Below, piece by piece: positions 33,914-42,718 of a stretch of DNA of 64,000 bases; the stretch's first letter is position 1, and the number at the start of each line of letters is the position of its first letter. The DNA is from Pandoraea sputorum. Its GTDB lineage: Bacteria; Pseudomonadota; Gammaproteobacteria; Burkholderiales; Burkholderiaceae. Location of the stretch: NCBI RefSeq assembly GCF_000814845.2, contig NZ_CP010431.2, positions 4,588,001 to 4,652,000 on the forward strand, given 5' to 3'. The notes below the pieces were generated by a model that was given only the letters and a program-made list of their open reading frames with translations, made no database searches and was not told the origin of the DNA. The position numbers were made by a program, and so were the translations under genes.

Positions 33914-35842
33914 TCAGACGGTGGTCGTGGCCGCGATCGTCGCCGGTAGCGCACCACGCAGGGCATTGCACACGACGATAGCTTGCGCCGAGCGCAAGTC
34001 GTCGCGCGTAATGACCGCCTCGACGGCGGCCCACGACGGGTCGTCCAGAAGCACGCTGCGCATCACCCCGGGCAGCACGCCAGAAGACAACGGCGGTGTC
34101 ATCCAGATGCCGTTACGTTTGACGAACACCGTGCTGCGCCCGCCTTCCGTCAACTCGCCCCGGTCGTTGAAGAACAGCACGTCGAACGCACCCTGCGCTT
34201 CGGCCGCTTTCCAGGCGGCGTCGTAACGCGCGCGCACCGTGGTCTTGTGGCGCAGAAACAGATCGTCCGCACGCGTCGTTTGAGAGACATCGGCCAACAG
34301 CACTTTCACTGCGTCGCCGTGCAGCGGCGAGAGCACACCATGCGTGATCGCCGCCGTGCCATTGTGAGACAACGCGAGGCGTACGCGATGGATGTCGTCT
34401 TCACTCAGCGTTGCGACCACCGCGTCGAGTTGTTCGCGCAATGCCGCTTCGTCAAACGTGAAGCCGAAGTACTGCGCAGACTTTTGCAAGCGCGACAGGT
34501 GTCGTGCGAGATGAGCGACGCCGGAGGCGCGGGTCGCTTGCATCGTCTCGAAGAGTTCAAAGCCCGGATCAAGTGCGCTCAGGAAGCGCGCCTTCAGGCG
34601 GCACTCGTCGCGTTCTTCATCTGCTTTACTGTCCAGCACGATCCCCGCGCCGACGCCCAGACGTCCGCGACGCATGCCGCTCGCGTCCGGCGCATCGAGT
34701 TCGAGCGTGCGGATCGCAACCGACATGCAGAAGTCGCCCAACGCCTGCGGATCGTCACTGCGTGCGTCGAGCCAGCCGATGGCCCCGGTGTAGAGACCGC
34801 GCGGCGACGTTTCCAGTGCACCGATCAACTGCATCGTCCGATGTTTCGGCGCGCCCGTGATCGATCCGCAAGGGAACAAGGCGCGCAGCACGTCGGCCAT
34901 CGAGGTCGTGTCCGGCAAGGTTGCGGTGACCGTCGATGTCATTTGCAGGACACTGGCAAACCGTGTCACTTCGAAAAGCTTCGGGACTTTGACTGAGCCG
35001 GGCGTCGCAAGACGTCCGAGATCGTTTCGCAGCAAGTCCACGATCATCAGATTCTCGGCGCGGTTCTTTTCGTCGGCGGCGAGTGCTGCGCTGCGTTGTG
35101 CGTCGATGGCCTCGTCGCCGCACGCGGGCGCAGTTCCCTTCATCGGACGCGCCTCCACCCGTCCGCGCGAATGACGCAGGAACAACTCGGGCGACAGCGA
35201 AAGGATCGCGCGCCCGGCAACGCCTCGCGCACCGGGCAGCATCACGAGTGCGCCGTACGGCACCGGCTGACGCGCGCGCAGGCGGCGATACAACGCAACC
35301 GGCGAGCCGAACGCGTCGAAATTCAGACGGTACGTGTAGTTGATCTGATAGCACTCGCCTTGTGCGAGCCATTCGTGGATACGGGCGATGGCATCGTCGA
35401 AGGCCGCGTCGCTCACGTCGCTCTTCAATGCGCCGATACCTGCAACGCCGGGGTTGGCGCTCACACGTTCACGATTGTCCTGCCAGGCGTCGGCATCGCC
35501 TCCGGCGTCCAGCCACTCCTGACGCGCCAGCCACGCCTGCGTTTGCGCGGCGTCGAGCCGCTGCACCCCGGAAAACAACAGGGCGCGGAACTGGCCCGGC
35601 GCACGACGCGTCGCGACCGTATGCACGCCACCGAGGCGCACGCCGAATTCGTAATCGGACAGCAGCACGGCGTGCAGGCCGTGACGCGTGGCGTCTTCCA
35701 CTTCGCGGAGCGCGTCGGAAAGCACACCGGGCTCGTCGCAAGTGACCTCGCGTACGAGCCCGGTGTACAGACGCGCCCCACCGGCCGGGTCCGCACTGTC
35801 GTCCAACAGCGCGAACGCGGCCAGGGGCGCTTCACTTTGCAT
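33914..35842 (-). CDS. pabB: Fused aminodeoxychorismate synthase I / aminodeoxychorismate lyase (PabB-PabC)
   Basis: Bifunctional p-aminobenzoate enzyme for folate, 642 aa. The N-terminal chorismate-binding domain (about 1-400) contains GECYQINYTYRL, PELFLR, RPMKGTAP, ADEKNRAENLMIVDLLRNDLGR, PCGSITGAPK and GLYTGAIGW. The C-terminal part (about 420-642) is a PLP lyase (PabC-like) with FELFETMQA, HLARHLSRLQKSAQYFGF and TEGGRSTVFVKRNG. The start ATG 35842 lies 4 nt after the dnaJ stop, so it is the last gene of the dnaK-dnaJ transcript. Glutamine amidotransferase PabA is not in the window. Confidence 0.93.
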   Translation of the reverse strand: MQSEAPLAAFALLDDSADPAGGARLYTGLVREVTCDEPGVLSDALREVEDATRHGLHAVLLSDYEFGVRLGGVHTVATRRAPGQFRALLFSGVQRLDAAQTQAWLARQEWLDAGGDADAWQDNRERVSANPGVAGIGALKSDVSDAAFDDAIARIHEWLAQGECYQINYTYRLNFDAFGSPVALYRRLRARQPVPYGALVMLPGARGVAGRAILSLSPELFLRHSRGRVEARPMKGTAPACGDEAIDAQRSAALAADEKNRAENLMIVDLLRNDLGRLATPGSVKVPKLFEVTRFASVLQMTSTVTATLPDTTSMADVLRALFPCGSITGAPKHRTMQLIGALETSPRGLYTGAIGWLDARSDDPQALGDFCMSVAIRTLELDAPDASGMRRGRLGVGAGIVLDSKADEERDECRLKARFLSALDPGFELFETMQATRASGVAHLARHLSRLQKSAQYFGFTFDEAALREQLDAVVATLSEDDIHRVRLALSHNGTAAITHGVLSPLHGDAVKVLLADVSQTTRADDLFLRHKTTVRARYDAAWKAAEAQGAFDVLFFNDRGELTEGGRSTVFVKRNGIWMTPPLSSGVLPGVMRSVLLDDPSWAAVEAVITRDDLRSAQAIVVCNALRGALPATIAATTTV

Positions 35843-35846
35843 GGAA

Positions 35847-36989
35847 TTACTCGAAGAACTGCTTGACGCGGTCGAACCAGCCCTTCGACTGCGGGCTGTG
35901 GCGTGCACCGCCTTCCTTCAGCGAAGCATCGAAGTCGCGCAACATCTGCTTTTGCGCATCGTTGAGCTTGACCGGCGTTTCCACCTGCACGTGCACGTAC
36001 AGATCGCCCGGATAGCTCGCGCGCAGGCCCTTGATGCCCTTGCCGCGCAGTCGGAACGTCTTGCCCGTCTGCGTGCCTTCGGGCACTTCGAAGGTGGCCT
36101 TGCCATGCAGCGTCGGTGCGTCGATGTCGCCGCCAAGCGCCGCCGTCGCGAACGAAATCGGCATCTGGCAGTGCAGATCGTCGCCGTCGCGCTCGAACAC
36201 GTTGTGCGCCTTGATGTGGATTTCCACATACAGGTCGCCCGCCGGGCCGCCGTTCACACCCGGCTCGCCGTTGCCAGACGAACGAATGCGCATGCCGTCT
36301 TCGATACCCGCCGGGATCTTGATTTCCAGCGTCTTGGTCTTCTTGATCTTGCCCGAGCCGTGGCAGTTGGTGCAGGGCTCAGGAATATACGAGCCCGTGC
36401 CGTGGCACTTCGGGCAGGTCTGCTGAACGCTGAAGAAACCCTGCGACATGCGCACCGAGCCCGCACCGTTACAGGTCGGGCAGGTCTCGGGCTTCGTGCC
36501 CGGCTTCGCGCCGTTGCCGTGGCAGATCTCGCATTCGTCCCAGCTCGGCACGCGAATCTGCGTGTCGAAGCCGTTCGCGGCCTGCTCCAGCGTGATCTCC
36601 ATGTTGTAACGCAGATCGGCACCGCGATACACCTGCGGACCGCCGCGGCCACCACGGCCACCGGGGCCGCCCTGACCGAAGATGTCACCGAAGATGTCGC
36701 CGAACGCGTCCGCGAAGCCGCCGAAGCCCTGACCGCCCGCACCGCCGAAGCCGCCCATGCTCGGGTCGACGCCCGCGTGACCGTACTGGTCGTACGCCGC
36801 GCGCTTCTCCGGCTCGGAGAGCATCTCGTAGGCCTCTTTGACCTCTTTGAACTTGTCTTCGGCGTCCTTGCTGTCCGGATTGCGGTCCGGGTGATACTTC
36901 ATCGCCAGCTTGCGATACGCCTTCTTAATCTCTTCGTCCGAGGCGTTCTTGGCGACGCCAAGGACTTCGTAGTAATCACGTTTGGCCAT
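35847..36989 (-). CDS. dnaJ: Chaperone protein DnaJ
   Basis: Hsp40 co-chaperone that delivers clients to DnaK and stimulates its ATPase. 380 aa from ATG 36989 (GGAAAGAG upstream). J domain with HPD (33-35), Gly/Phe linker ([23 protein letters not shown]), four zinc-finger repeats [24 protein letters not shown] and CTNCHGSG, then the two C-terminal beta domains. 127 nt after dnaK with two hairpins between them. Confidence 0.97.
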   Translation of the reverse strand: MAKRDYYEVLGVAKNASDEEIKKAYRKLAMKYHPDRNPDSKDAEDKFKEVKEAYEMLSEPEKRAAYDQYGHAGVDPSMGGFGGAGGQGFGGFADAFGDIFGDIFGQGGPGGRGGRGGPQVYRGADLRYNMEITLEQAANGFDTQIRVPSWDECEICHGNGAKPGTKPETCPTCNGAGSVRMSQGFFSVQQTCPKCHGTGSYIPEPCTNCHGSGKIKKTKTLEIKIPAGIEDGMRIRSSGNGEPGVNGGPAGDLYVEIHIKAHNVFERDGDDLHCQMPISFATAALGGDIDAPTLHGKATFEVPEGTQTGKTFRLRGKGIKGLRASYPGDLYVHVQVETPVKLNDAQKQMLRDFDASLKEGGARHSPQSKGWFDRVKQFFE

Positions 36990-37025
36990 AACTCTTTCCA
37001 ATGTTGGCGCATGTCGCCATCAGGC

Positions 37026-37072
37026 AAAAAGCCGGGTCGATATTCCCCTTGCGGAGAACCTCGATACCCGGC
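37026..37072 (-). terminator. Intrinsic-terminator-like hairpin between dnaK and dnaJ
   Basis: On the minus strand GCCGGGT (37072-37066) pairs with ACCCGGC (37037-37031), and TTTTT follows directly (37030-37026). The 28-nt loop is long. It lies in the transcript between dnaK and dnaJ and could be a partial terminator that sets the dnaK:dnaJ ratio. Confidence 0.55.
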
Positions 37073-37077
37073 CCACA

Positions 37078-37103
37078 CGCGGCGCACCTTTCGATGCGCC
37101 GCG
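37078..37103 (-). promoter_or_regulatory. Second hairpin after dnaK
   Basis: 9-bp GC-rich stem cgcggcgca / tgcgccgcg with 8-nt loop (37078-37103), just after the dnaK stop codon; no U-tract. It may protect the dnaK mRNA 3' end. Confidence 0.5.
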
Positions 37104-37116
37104 CGCCATGCACGCT

Positions 37117-39042
37117 TTACTTCTTGTCGTTGACTTCCTTCACTTCGGCGTCGACGACGTTGTCGTCATGCGGCTTGCCCTGCTCGGCACCTGCGGCACC
37201 CGCAGCACCGGCTTGCGCCTGCATGTCAGCATACATCTTCTCGCCGAGCTTCTGGCTTGCCGTACCCAGCGCTTCGACCTTGGCATCGATGTCGGCCTTG
37301 TCCGAACCGCGCAGCGATTCTTCCAGTGCCGTGATCGCCGATTCGATGGCTTCCTTCTCCGAAGCCTCGATCTTGTCGCCGTACTCGGTCAGCGCCTTGC
37401 GGGTGCTGTGCACCAGCGCGTCGCCCTGATTACGGGAATCGGCCAGCTCGCGTGCCTTCTTGTCTTCTTCCGCGTTGAGCTCGGCGTCCTTCACCATTTG
37501 CTCGATCTCAGCGTCCGACAGGCCCGAGTTCGCCTTGATGACGATCTTGTTTTCCTTGCCGGTGGCCTTGTCCTTCGCGCCGACGTGCAGAATGCCGTTG
37601 GCGTCGATGTCGAAGGTCACTTCGATCTGCGGCGTGCCGCGTGCTGCCGGCGGAATGCCTTCGAGGTTGAACTCGCCCAGCGACTTGTTGCCGGCGGCCA
37701 TCTCGCGCTCACCCTGATACACCTTGATCGTCACGGCCGGCTGGTTGTCGTCCGCCGTCGAGAACACTTGCGAGTGCTTCGTCGGGATCGTGGTGTTCTT
37801 CGTGATCATCTTCGTCATCACGCCGCCCAGCGTTTCGATACCGAGCGAGAGCGGGGTGACGTCGAGCAGCAGCACGTCTTTACGGTCGCCCGAGAGGACC
37901 GAGCCCTGAATCGAGGCACCTGCGGCCACGGCTTCGTCCGGGTTCACGTCCTTGCGCGGTTCCTTGCCGAAGAACTCCTTCACCTTCTCCTGCACCTTCG
38001 GCATACGCGTCATACCGCCGACCAGAATCACGTCGTCGATGTCGCTGACCTTGACGCCGGCATCCTTGATCGCCGTGCGGCACGGTTCGATCGTGCGCGT
38101 GATCAGCTCTTCGACCAGCGCTTCGAGCTTGGCGCGCGTGATCTTCAGGTTCAAGTGCTTCGGACCCGAGGCGTCGGCCGTGATGTACGGCAGGTTGATT
38201 TCGGTCTGCTGGCTCGACGACAGTTCGATCTTGGCCTTTTCAGCAGCTTCCTTCAGGCGTTGCAGCGCGAGCACGTCCTTCGACAGATCGACGCCTTGTT
38301 CCTTCTTGAACTCGCCGATGATGTAGTCGATGATGCGCTGGTCGAAGTCTTCGCCGCCCAGGAACGTATCGCCATTGGTCGACAGCACTTCGAACTGGTG
38401 TTCGCCGTCCACATCCGCGATTTCGATGATCGAGATGTCGAACGTGCCGCCACCCAGGTCATACACAGCGATCTTGCGGTCGCCGCCTTCCTTCTTGTCC
38501 AGACCGAAAGCCAGTGCGGCAGCGGTCGGCTCGTTGATGATGCGCTTGACTTCCAGACCGGCGATGCGGCCTGCGTCCTTCGTGGCCTGGCGCTGGCTGT
38601 CGTTGAAGTAGGCCGGCACCGTGATCACGGCTTCCGTGACCGGCTCGCCCAGGTAGTCCTCGGCGGTCTTCTTCATCTTGCGCAGCACTTCGGCGGAAAT
38701 CTGCGGCGGGGCCAGCTTTTCGTTGCGTGCCTCGACCCAGGCGTCGCCGTTGTCGGCCTTGATGATCTTGTAGGGCATCAGCGCGATGTCCTTCTGCACT
38801 TCTTTTTCTTCGAAGCGGCGACCAATCAGGCGCTTGACGGCGTACAGCGTGTTCTTCGGGTTGGTCACGGCCTGGCGCTTAGCCGGCGCACCGACCAGGA
38901 TCTCGCCATCGTCCATATAGGCGATGATCGACGGCGTGGTGCGAGCACCTTCCGCGTTTTCGATGATCTTGACCTGATTCCCTTCCATGACGGCCACGCA
39001 CGAGTTCGTGGTGCCCAAGTCGATACCGATGATTTTGCCCAT
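37117..39042 (-). CDS. dnaK: Chaperone protein DnaK (Hsp70)
   Basis: ATP-dependent Hsp70 chaperone, 641 aa, ATG 39042 behind TAGGAGAA. All hallmarks are present: [16 protein letters not shown] (5-20), [33 protein letters not shown], substrate-binding [17 protein letters not shown], and a C-terminal lid ending EVKEVNDKK. Sits after grpE and a thioredoxin gene; a close match to a sigma-32 promoter (39116-39143) overlaps the thioredoxin stop, giving a leader of about 65 nt. Confidence 0.98.
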   Translation of the reverse strand: MGKIIGIDLGTTNSCVAVMEGNQVKIIENAEGARTTPSIIAYMDDGEILVGAPAKRQAVTNPKNTLYAVKRLIGRRFEEKEVQKDIALMPYKIIKADNGDAWVEARNEKLAPPQISAEVLRKMKKTAEDYLGEPVTEAVITVPAYFNDSQRQATKDAGRIAGLEVKRIINEPTAAALAFGLDKKEGGDRKIAVYDLGGGTFDISIIEIADVDGEHQFEVLSTNGDTFLGGEDFDQRIIDYIIGEFKKEQGVDLSKDVLALQRLKEAAEKAKIELSSSQQTEINLPYITADASGPKHLNLKITRAKLEALVEELITRTIEPCRTAIKDAGVKVSDIDDVILVGGMTRMPKVQEKVKEFFGKEPRKDVNPDEAVAAGASIQGSVLSGDRKDVLLLDVTPLSLGIETLGGVMTKMITKNTTIPTKHSQVFSTADDNQPAVTIKVYQGEREMAAGNKSLGEFNLEGIPPAARGTPQIEVTFDIDANGILHVGAKDKATGKENKIVIKANSGLSDAEIEQMVKDAELNAEEDKKARELADSRNQGDALVHSTRKALTEYGDKIEASEKEAIESAITALEESLRGSDKADIDAKVEALGTASQKLGEKMYADMQAQAGAAGAAGAEQGKPHDDNVVDAEVKEVNDKK

Positions 39043-39115
39043 TTAAATTTCTCCTAGCGTACTTTGCGTCTTTCCGTCGGGCGTGTCGCCCATTCAATTC
39101 ATTGATCTGCACGGG

Positions 39116-39143
39116 ATATGGGTGCAGCCGGGAACATTTCAAG
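39116..39143 (-). promoter_or_regulatory. Sigma-32 (heat-shock) promoter of dnaK
   Basis: On the minus strand CTTGAAA (39143-39137), 13-nt spacer, ACCCATAT (39123-39116), close to the heat-shock consensus CTTGAAA-N11-15-CCCCATNT. It overlaps the last codon of the thioredoxin-like gene. Confidence 0.8.
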
Positions 39144-39567
39144 ACCCTTCTTGCAGCCCGGTTTTGCCCCCCACCGCCGCGATTTTCTCGCGTGCGGCGG
39201 CCACCGCCAGCCGGAACTGGGGCAGACCCTGCCAGCCGGTCGCCCGGCCCAGCCTCTTCCCCGCATGGAAGAAGAAAAACGTCGGCACCCCATGCAGCGC
39301 GAAACGGCGGCCCAGCGCCATATCGGCGTACACGTTGGCGTGAAACCAGCGCAGCCCGAGGGCTTCGATGGCCTCGCGCTGCGCGAGCATGGTCTTCTTG
39401 GCGACTTCGCAGTTGAAACAATCGACGCCCCAGAAGAACACCACGGCGAGGTCTTCCCCCGCCGCGCTTAGCCCTTCATCGAACGTCGTGGCCGTCAGCT
39501 CGTGCATCGAGAACGCCTCGAATGCCGTGCCGTCCACCCCTTTCATCCCCGGAAGATCGCCTGCCAT
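39139..39567 (-). CDS. Thioredoxin-fold protein in the grpE-dnaK gap
   Basis: Small cytosolic thioredoxin-like protein, 142 aa, ATG 39567 with GAGG 10 nt upstream. The active-site region reads FFWGVDCFNCEVAKK, a CxxC (CFNC) motif in place of WCGPC; the cis-Pro segment is HGVPTFFFFHAGK. A C-terminal helix follows. No signal peptide. Conserved placement between grpE and dnaK suggests a redox role during heat stress. It also resembles generic thioredoxin family proteins, so partner and substrate remain open. Confidence 0.85.
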   Translation of the reverse strand: MAGDLPGMKGVDGTAFEAFSMHELTATTFDEGLSAAGEDLAVVFFWGVDCFNCEVAKKTMLAQREAIEALGLRWFHANVYADMALGRRFALHGVPTFFFFHAGKRLGRATGWQGLPQFRLAVAAAREKIAAVGGKTGLQEGS

Positions 39568-39730
39568 GATGGTAAGCCTCTGAATCGATGCCTCTGCGGG
39601 TGCCTCTGCGCCGGTTGCGCCGTCACATTCGACGTCGCTATCCGGGCCCGGTCATACAGCCAGACAGTGGGTGATCAACCTTTCCATGATGAAATGGTTG
39701 CGTCACCCGCCTCGGCCGGATGACGTCGAA

Positions 39731-40276
39731 TTACTTGCCTGCGGCGACCGTCACCAATGCCGGACGCAGCACGCGGTCAGCAATCAGGTAACCCTTTTGC
39801 AGCACGGCCACGACCGTGTTCGGCTCCTGTTCGGCCGGCACCATCGAGATGGCCTGATGCTGATGCGGATCAAACTTCGCGCCAGCGGGGTCGATGACCG
39901 ACACCTTGCTGCGCTCCAGCGCCGACACGAGTTGACGCAGCGTCAGGGCCACGCCCTCTTGCAGCTTGGCCACATCGCCGCTCTTGTCGGCGGCAGCCGC
40001 TTCGAGGCTGTCGATGACCGGCAGGAGGTTCTCGGCAAAGCTTTCGACGGCGAACTTACGCGCCTTCGACACTTCCTCTTCCGCACGGCGGCGGATGTTT
40101 TCCATCTCGGCGCGGGCGCGCAGCGCCTCGTCGCGAAGGGCCGCCGCTTCTGCCTGAGCCGCCTGAAGTTGCGCCTCGACCGAGGGCAGCGCGTCGTTCG
40201 CGCCCGCAGCGTCGGTCGGGGCCGCTTCGGCCTGGGACGGAATCGGCTGGTCGGGGGTGTTTTGCTGTTCAGTCAT
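39731..40276 (-). CDS. grpE: Nucleotide exchange factor GrpE
   Basis: Exchange factor for DnaK, 181 aa from ATG 40276. A Gln/Pro/Ala-rich N-terminal tail is followed by the long coiled coil ([37 protein letters not shown]), then [11 protein letters not shown] and the C-terminal beta domain ending [18 protein letters not shown]. The frame to 40360 adds 28 residues unlike the family. A sigma-32 promoter lies 70 nt upstream. Confidence 0.96.
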   Translation of the reverse strand: MTEQQNTPDQPIPSQAEAAPTDAAGANDALPSVEAQLQAAQAEAAALRDEALRARAEMENIRRRAEEEVSKARKFAVESFAENLLPVIDSLEAAAADKSGDVAKLQEGVALTLRQLVSALERSKVSVIDPAGAKFDPHQHQAISMVPAEQEPNTVVAVLQKGYLIADRVLRPALVTVAAGK

Positions 40277-40345
40277 GAGTTGAGTCGTCAAAAGGTTCTT
40301 GCAGCGCACCACGACGATGCGCCGCCGGTTCAAATCCCTTTGGAT

Positions 40346-40372
40346 AGTAGGGGCGTTCACACCGATTTCAAG
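40346..40372 (-). promoter_or_regulatory. Sigma-32 (heat-shock) promoter of grpE
   Basis: Minus strand CTTGAAA (40372-40366), 12-nt spacer, CCCCTACT (40353-40346). The -35 is perfect and the -10 matches 6 of 8 positions of CCCCATNT. Predicted start about 60 nt before the grpE ATG. Confidence 0.8.
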
Positions 40373-40543
40373 AGCAGGCGGGCATTCTGTGCGTCACATC
40401 GGTGCGCGCGGCGTGCCGGTAAATATCCGGTTACACGCGTTACGAGTCCTCTATTGTATCGGCCGTTGCTGCGACCTAACATGAATAACGGTCCGGCGAA
40501 TGGATGTGCCTATCCGATTGACCATTCGACGGACCCGGCCGCT

Positions 40544-40566
40544 CACCGGACACCCCCCGTCCGGTG
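40544..40566 (+). promoter_or_regulatory. Hairpin upstream of the small ORF
   Basis: 8-bp stem caccggac (40544-40551) / gtccggtg (40559-40566) with a C-rich loop, 22 nt before the ATG at 40589. No U-tract. Role unknown. Confidence 0.4.
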
Positions 40567-40588
40567 AAGTGTTCTCAAGGAGCGCATC

Positions 40589-40783
40589 ATGAAGCTGCCA
40601 CTGGCTGTTGTCTTCATCCTTGCGTTGGTGACGACGGTAACGATTACGATCTGCCTGTCCGGCGCAGTCACCCGGCGCGACACCGAGTACGGTGGCGTGC
40701 GGGCGGTACTGCATCACTATGTAGAAGTGCCGGGCCTGACGGGGCATTCGTCGAATTCGAATACCGGAATCCCAACACGCTGA
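40589..40783 (+). CDS. Small hypothetical membrane-anchored or secreted protein
   Basis: 64-aa frame with a good SD (AAGGAG, 8 nt spacing) before ATG 40589. Residues 4-27 (PLAVVFILALVTTVTITICLSGAV) form one hydrophobic segment, followed by a short polar tail (TRRDTEYGG...). It could be a single-pass inner membrane microprotein or a signal-peptide product. No known family recognised. It is the only plausible gene in the grpE-hslR interval; 40784-40972 beyond it shows nothing further. Confidence 0.5.
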   Translation: MKLPLAVVFILALVTTVTITICLSGAVTRRDTEYGGVRAVLHHYVEVPGLTGHSSNSNTGIPTR

Positions 40784-40972
40784 TCGCCCCCGGGGTGCAT
40801 GATCCTTTGCGGTCGTGCGCGGTGCCGTTCCCCGGACGGTTCCGACTAAGTCGCCCGAAGCGACCGAGACGGAACACCTGATTCACGCTCCACCCCCTGC
40901 CCGCCGCTGCGCAATTTGCCAGCGGCGGCGTTCATTCAGGCGGTGAAAAGGTTGGGCGACGCTGTGCCCCCC

Positions 40973-41374
40973 CTACTCGCCAACGCCACCGAGACGGCGG
41001 CGGTCGCGCTTGGTCGGACGGCCGTGCATCTGCGCCGCCGGTTCCTGGAACAGACGTCGGCGTTCGCTCTCGTCGGCACGCGCCTGAATGCTCGCTTCGG
41101 TCTCTTCGTACAGCGACTGCGCGACCGGCGCGGAGCCGCGCACCTCGGCAATCGCTTTGACCCTCACTTCCCAGCGCGTGCTGCCGTTGTCGACCGACAC
41201 GACATCGCCGGGACGCACATCGCGCGCCGGTTTCACGCGGGCTTCATTGCAAAGCACGCGGCCACGGTCGACCGCCTGCGTGGCGAGCGAGCGCGTCTTG
41301 AAGAAACGCGCCGCCCACAGCCATTTGTCGATCCGCGTAGCGGCGTGCGGGGAATCGTCCACCTTGACCGTCAC
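40973..41374 (-). CDS. hslR: Ribosome-associated heat shock protein Hsp15 (HslR, S4 domain)
   Basis: RNA-binding factor that rescues 50S subunits carrying nascent peptidyl-tRNA after heat shock. 133 aa from GTG 41374, which overlaps the hemH stop (GTGA). The S4 domain reads [32 protein letters not shown] (13-44). The C-terminal tail is rich in Arg/Lys ([13 protein letters not shown]), as in Hsp15. Co-transcribed with hemH. Confidence 0.92.
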   Translation of the reverse strand: MTVKVDDSPHAATRIDKWLWAARFFKTRSLATQAVDRGRVLCNEARVKPARDVRPGDVVSVDNGSTRWEVRVKAIAEVRGSAPVAQSLYEETEASIQARADESERRRLFQEPAAQMHGRPTKRDRRRLGGVGE

Positions 41375-42585
41375 GACCGTGCCCCCGCTTCTCCGTGCGC
41401 GCCTTCAGACGGCGACGAGGTCTGCATCTGAGCCTGCGCGGCAGCAGCGGCGGCCGCACTGGCTTCCTCGAACGCGGCCACGGCCGCCACCTGACGCTGA
41501 CGCGTCGATGCCACCGCAGCCGCCGACGCATCGGCCTCGCCCTGCGGCGAGAGTACCGGCCAGCCTTGGAGATGACGTGCAGCAATCTCGCCCAGCGCCG
41601 TAATCCAGGCGCTCGCGCCGTTCAGGCAAGGAATGAAGTGGAACGACTTGCCGCCCGCCGAGAGGTAAGCCTGACGTCCTTCCATATTGATTTCTTCGAG
41701 CGTCTCGAGACAGTCGGACGTGAAGCCCGGGCAGAACACGTCGACGCGCGGCGTGCCGCCGCGGCCAAGTTCTTCGAGCGTTGGCGCGGTGTACGGCTGG
41801 AGCCATTCGGCCTTGCCGAAGCGCGACTGGAAAGTCAGACGGCACGTCGTCTCGTCCAGACCGAGGGCGGCCGCGAGCAGGCGCGCCGTCCTCACGCACT
41901 GATCGTGATACGGATCGCCGAGGTCGAGCGTGCGGCGCGGCACACCGTGGAAGCTCAGCAGCAGACGTTCACCGGCGGCAAAGTCCGGTCGACCGTGTTG
42001 CAGCCAATAGCCTTCGACCTGCTGACGCAGCGCCTCGATGTACGCGGGATGATCGTGATAGTCGCGCACCGTGCGCACGTCGGGCTGATTGCGCAGACGG
42101 CCGAGCACGCGGAACACGGCGTCGCTCGCGGTGGCGGTGGTGCTGCTCGAATACTGCGGATAGAGCGGCAGGACGAGAATCCGCTCGACGCCGTTCTGGC
42201 GCAACGCACGAATGCGCTCGGGAATCGACGGATTGCCGTAACGCATCGCGTAGTCGACCACGACGTCATAGTCGTTCGCGTGCAGCAGCGCGCGCAGGGC
42301 GTTCGTCTGCTGCTCGGTGTTGACCTTGAGCGGCGAGCCGTCACGGGTCCAGACCGTCGCATATTTTTGCGCCGACTGACGTGAGCGGAAGGGCAAAATC
42401 ACCAGCCGCAGCAACGGTTGCCACACCAGCGACGGGATTTCCACGACGCGCGGGTCCGAGAGGAACTCGCGCAGGTATCGGCGTACGGCCGCAGGCCGCG
42501 GCTCGTCGGGCGTACCGAGGTTGATCAGCAGTACGGCGGTCTTGCCGGACTGGCCATGCGAAATAGGTTCGGGATCGAAGCGCAT
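41371..42585 (-). CDS. hemH: Ferrochelatase HemH
   Basis: Inserts Fe2+ into protoporphyrin IX, last step of heme synthesis. 404 aa, longer than the usual 320-370. Core motifs: [35 protein letters not shown] with the metal-binding His, [16 protein letters not shown] and the [16 protein letters not shown] glutamate motif. The last 50 or so residues (from about 354) are Ala/Gln/Ser-rich, low-complexity and outside the enzyme fold. ATG 42585 has a TAAAGT box 7 nt upstream and no SD. First gene of hemH-hslR. Confidence 0.95.
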   Translation of the reverse strand: MRFDPEPISHGQSGKTAVLLINLGTPDEPRPAAVRRYLREFLSDPRVVEIPSLVWQPLLRLVILPFRSRQSAQKYATVWTRDGSPLKVNTEQQTNALRALLHANDYDVVVDYAMRYGNPSIPERIRALRQNGVERILVLPLYPQYSSSTTATASDAVFRVLGRLRNQPDVRTVRDYHDHPAYIEALRQQVEGYWLQHGRPDFAAGERLLLSFHGVPRRTLDLGDPYHDQCVRTARLLAAALGLDETTCRLTFQSRFGKAEWLQPYTAPTLEELGRGGTPRVDVFCPGFTSDCLETLEEINMEGRQAYLSAGGKSFHFIPCLNGASAWITALGEIAARHLQGWPVLSPQGEADASAAAVASTRQRQVAAVAAFEEASAAAAAAAQAQMQTSSPSEGAHGEAGARS

Positions 42586-42592
42586 GGAACGT

Positions 42593-42598
42593 ACTTTA
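42593..42598 (-). promoter_or_regulatory. Candidate -10 box (leaderless) for hemH
   Basis: Minus-strand TAAAGT, 7 nt before ATG 42585; no SD; no good -35. Confidence 0.35.
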
Positions 42599-42654
42599 CC
42601 GCAAACACGAGCCCCGTCCGGCGTCTGTCATGCCTGTCGATACTGCCGGAATAC

Positions 42655-42690
42655 CCCCTCCGTCGGCCAGTCCAACGCCGCACGGAGGGG
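42655..42690 (-). terminator. Hairpin after the DUF6600-like gene
   Basis: 9-bp stem cccctccgt (42655-42663) / acggagggg (42682-42690) with an 18-nt loop in the 133-nt gap before hemH. No U-tract, so its terminator role is tentative. Confidence 0.4.
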
Positions 42691-42718
42691 CATGACGGTC
42701 ATCTTTGCAGGCGGGCCA

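Noticed and set aside
39043..40600. CIRCE element expected because hrcA is present
   Set aside because: No TTAGCACTC/GAGTGCTAA pair found in the grpE or dnaK upstream DNA; sigma-32 boxes explain these genes.
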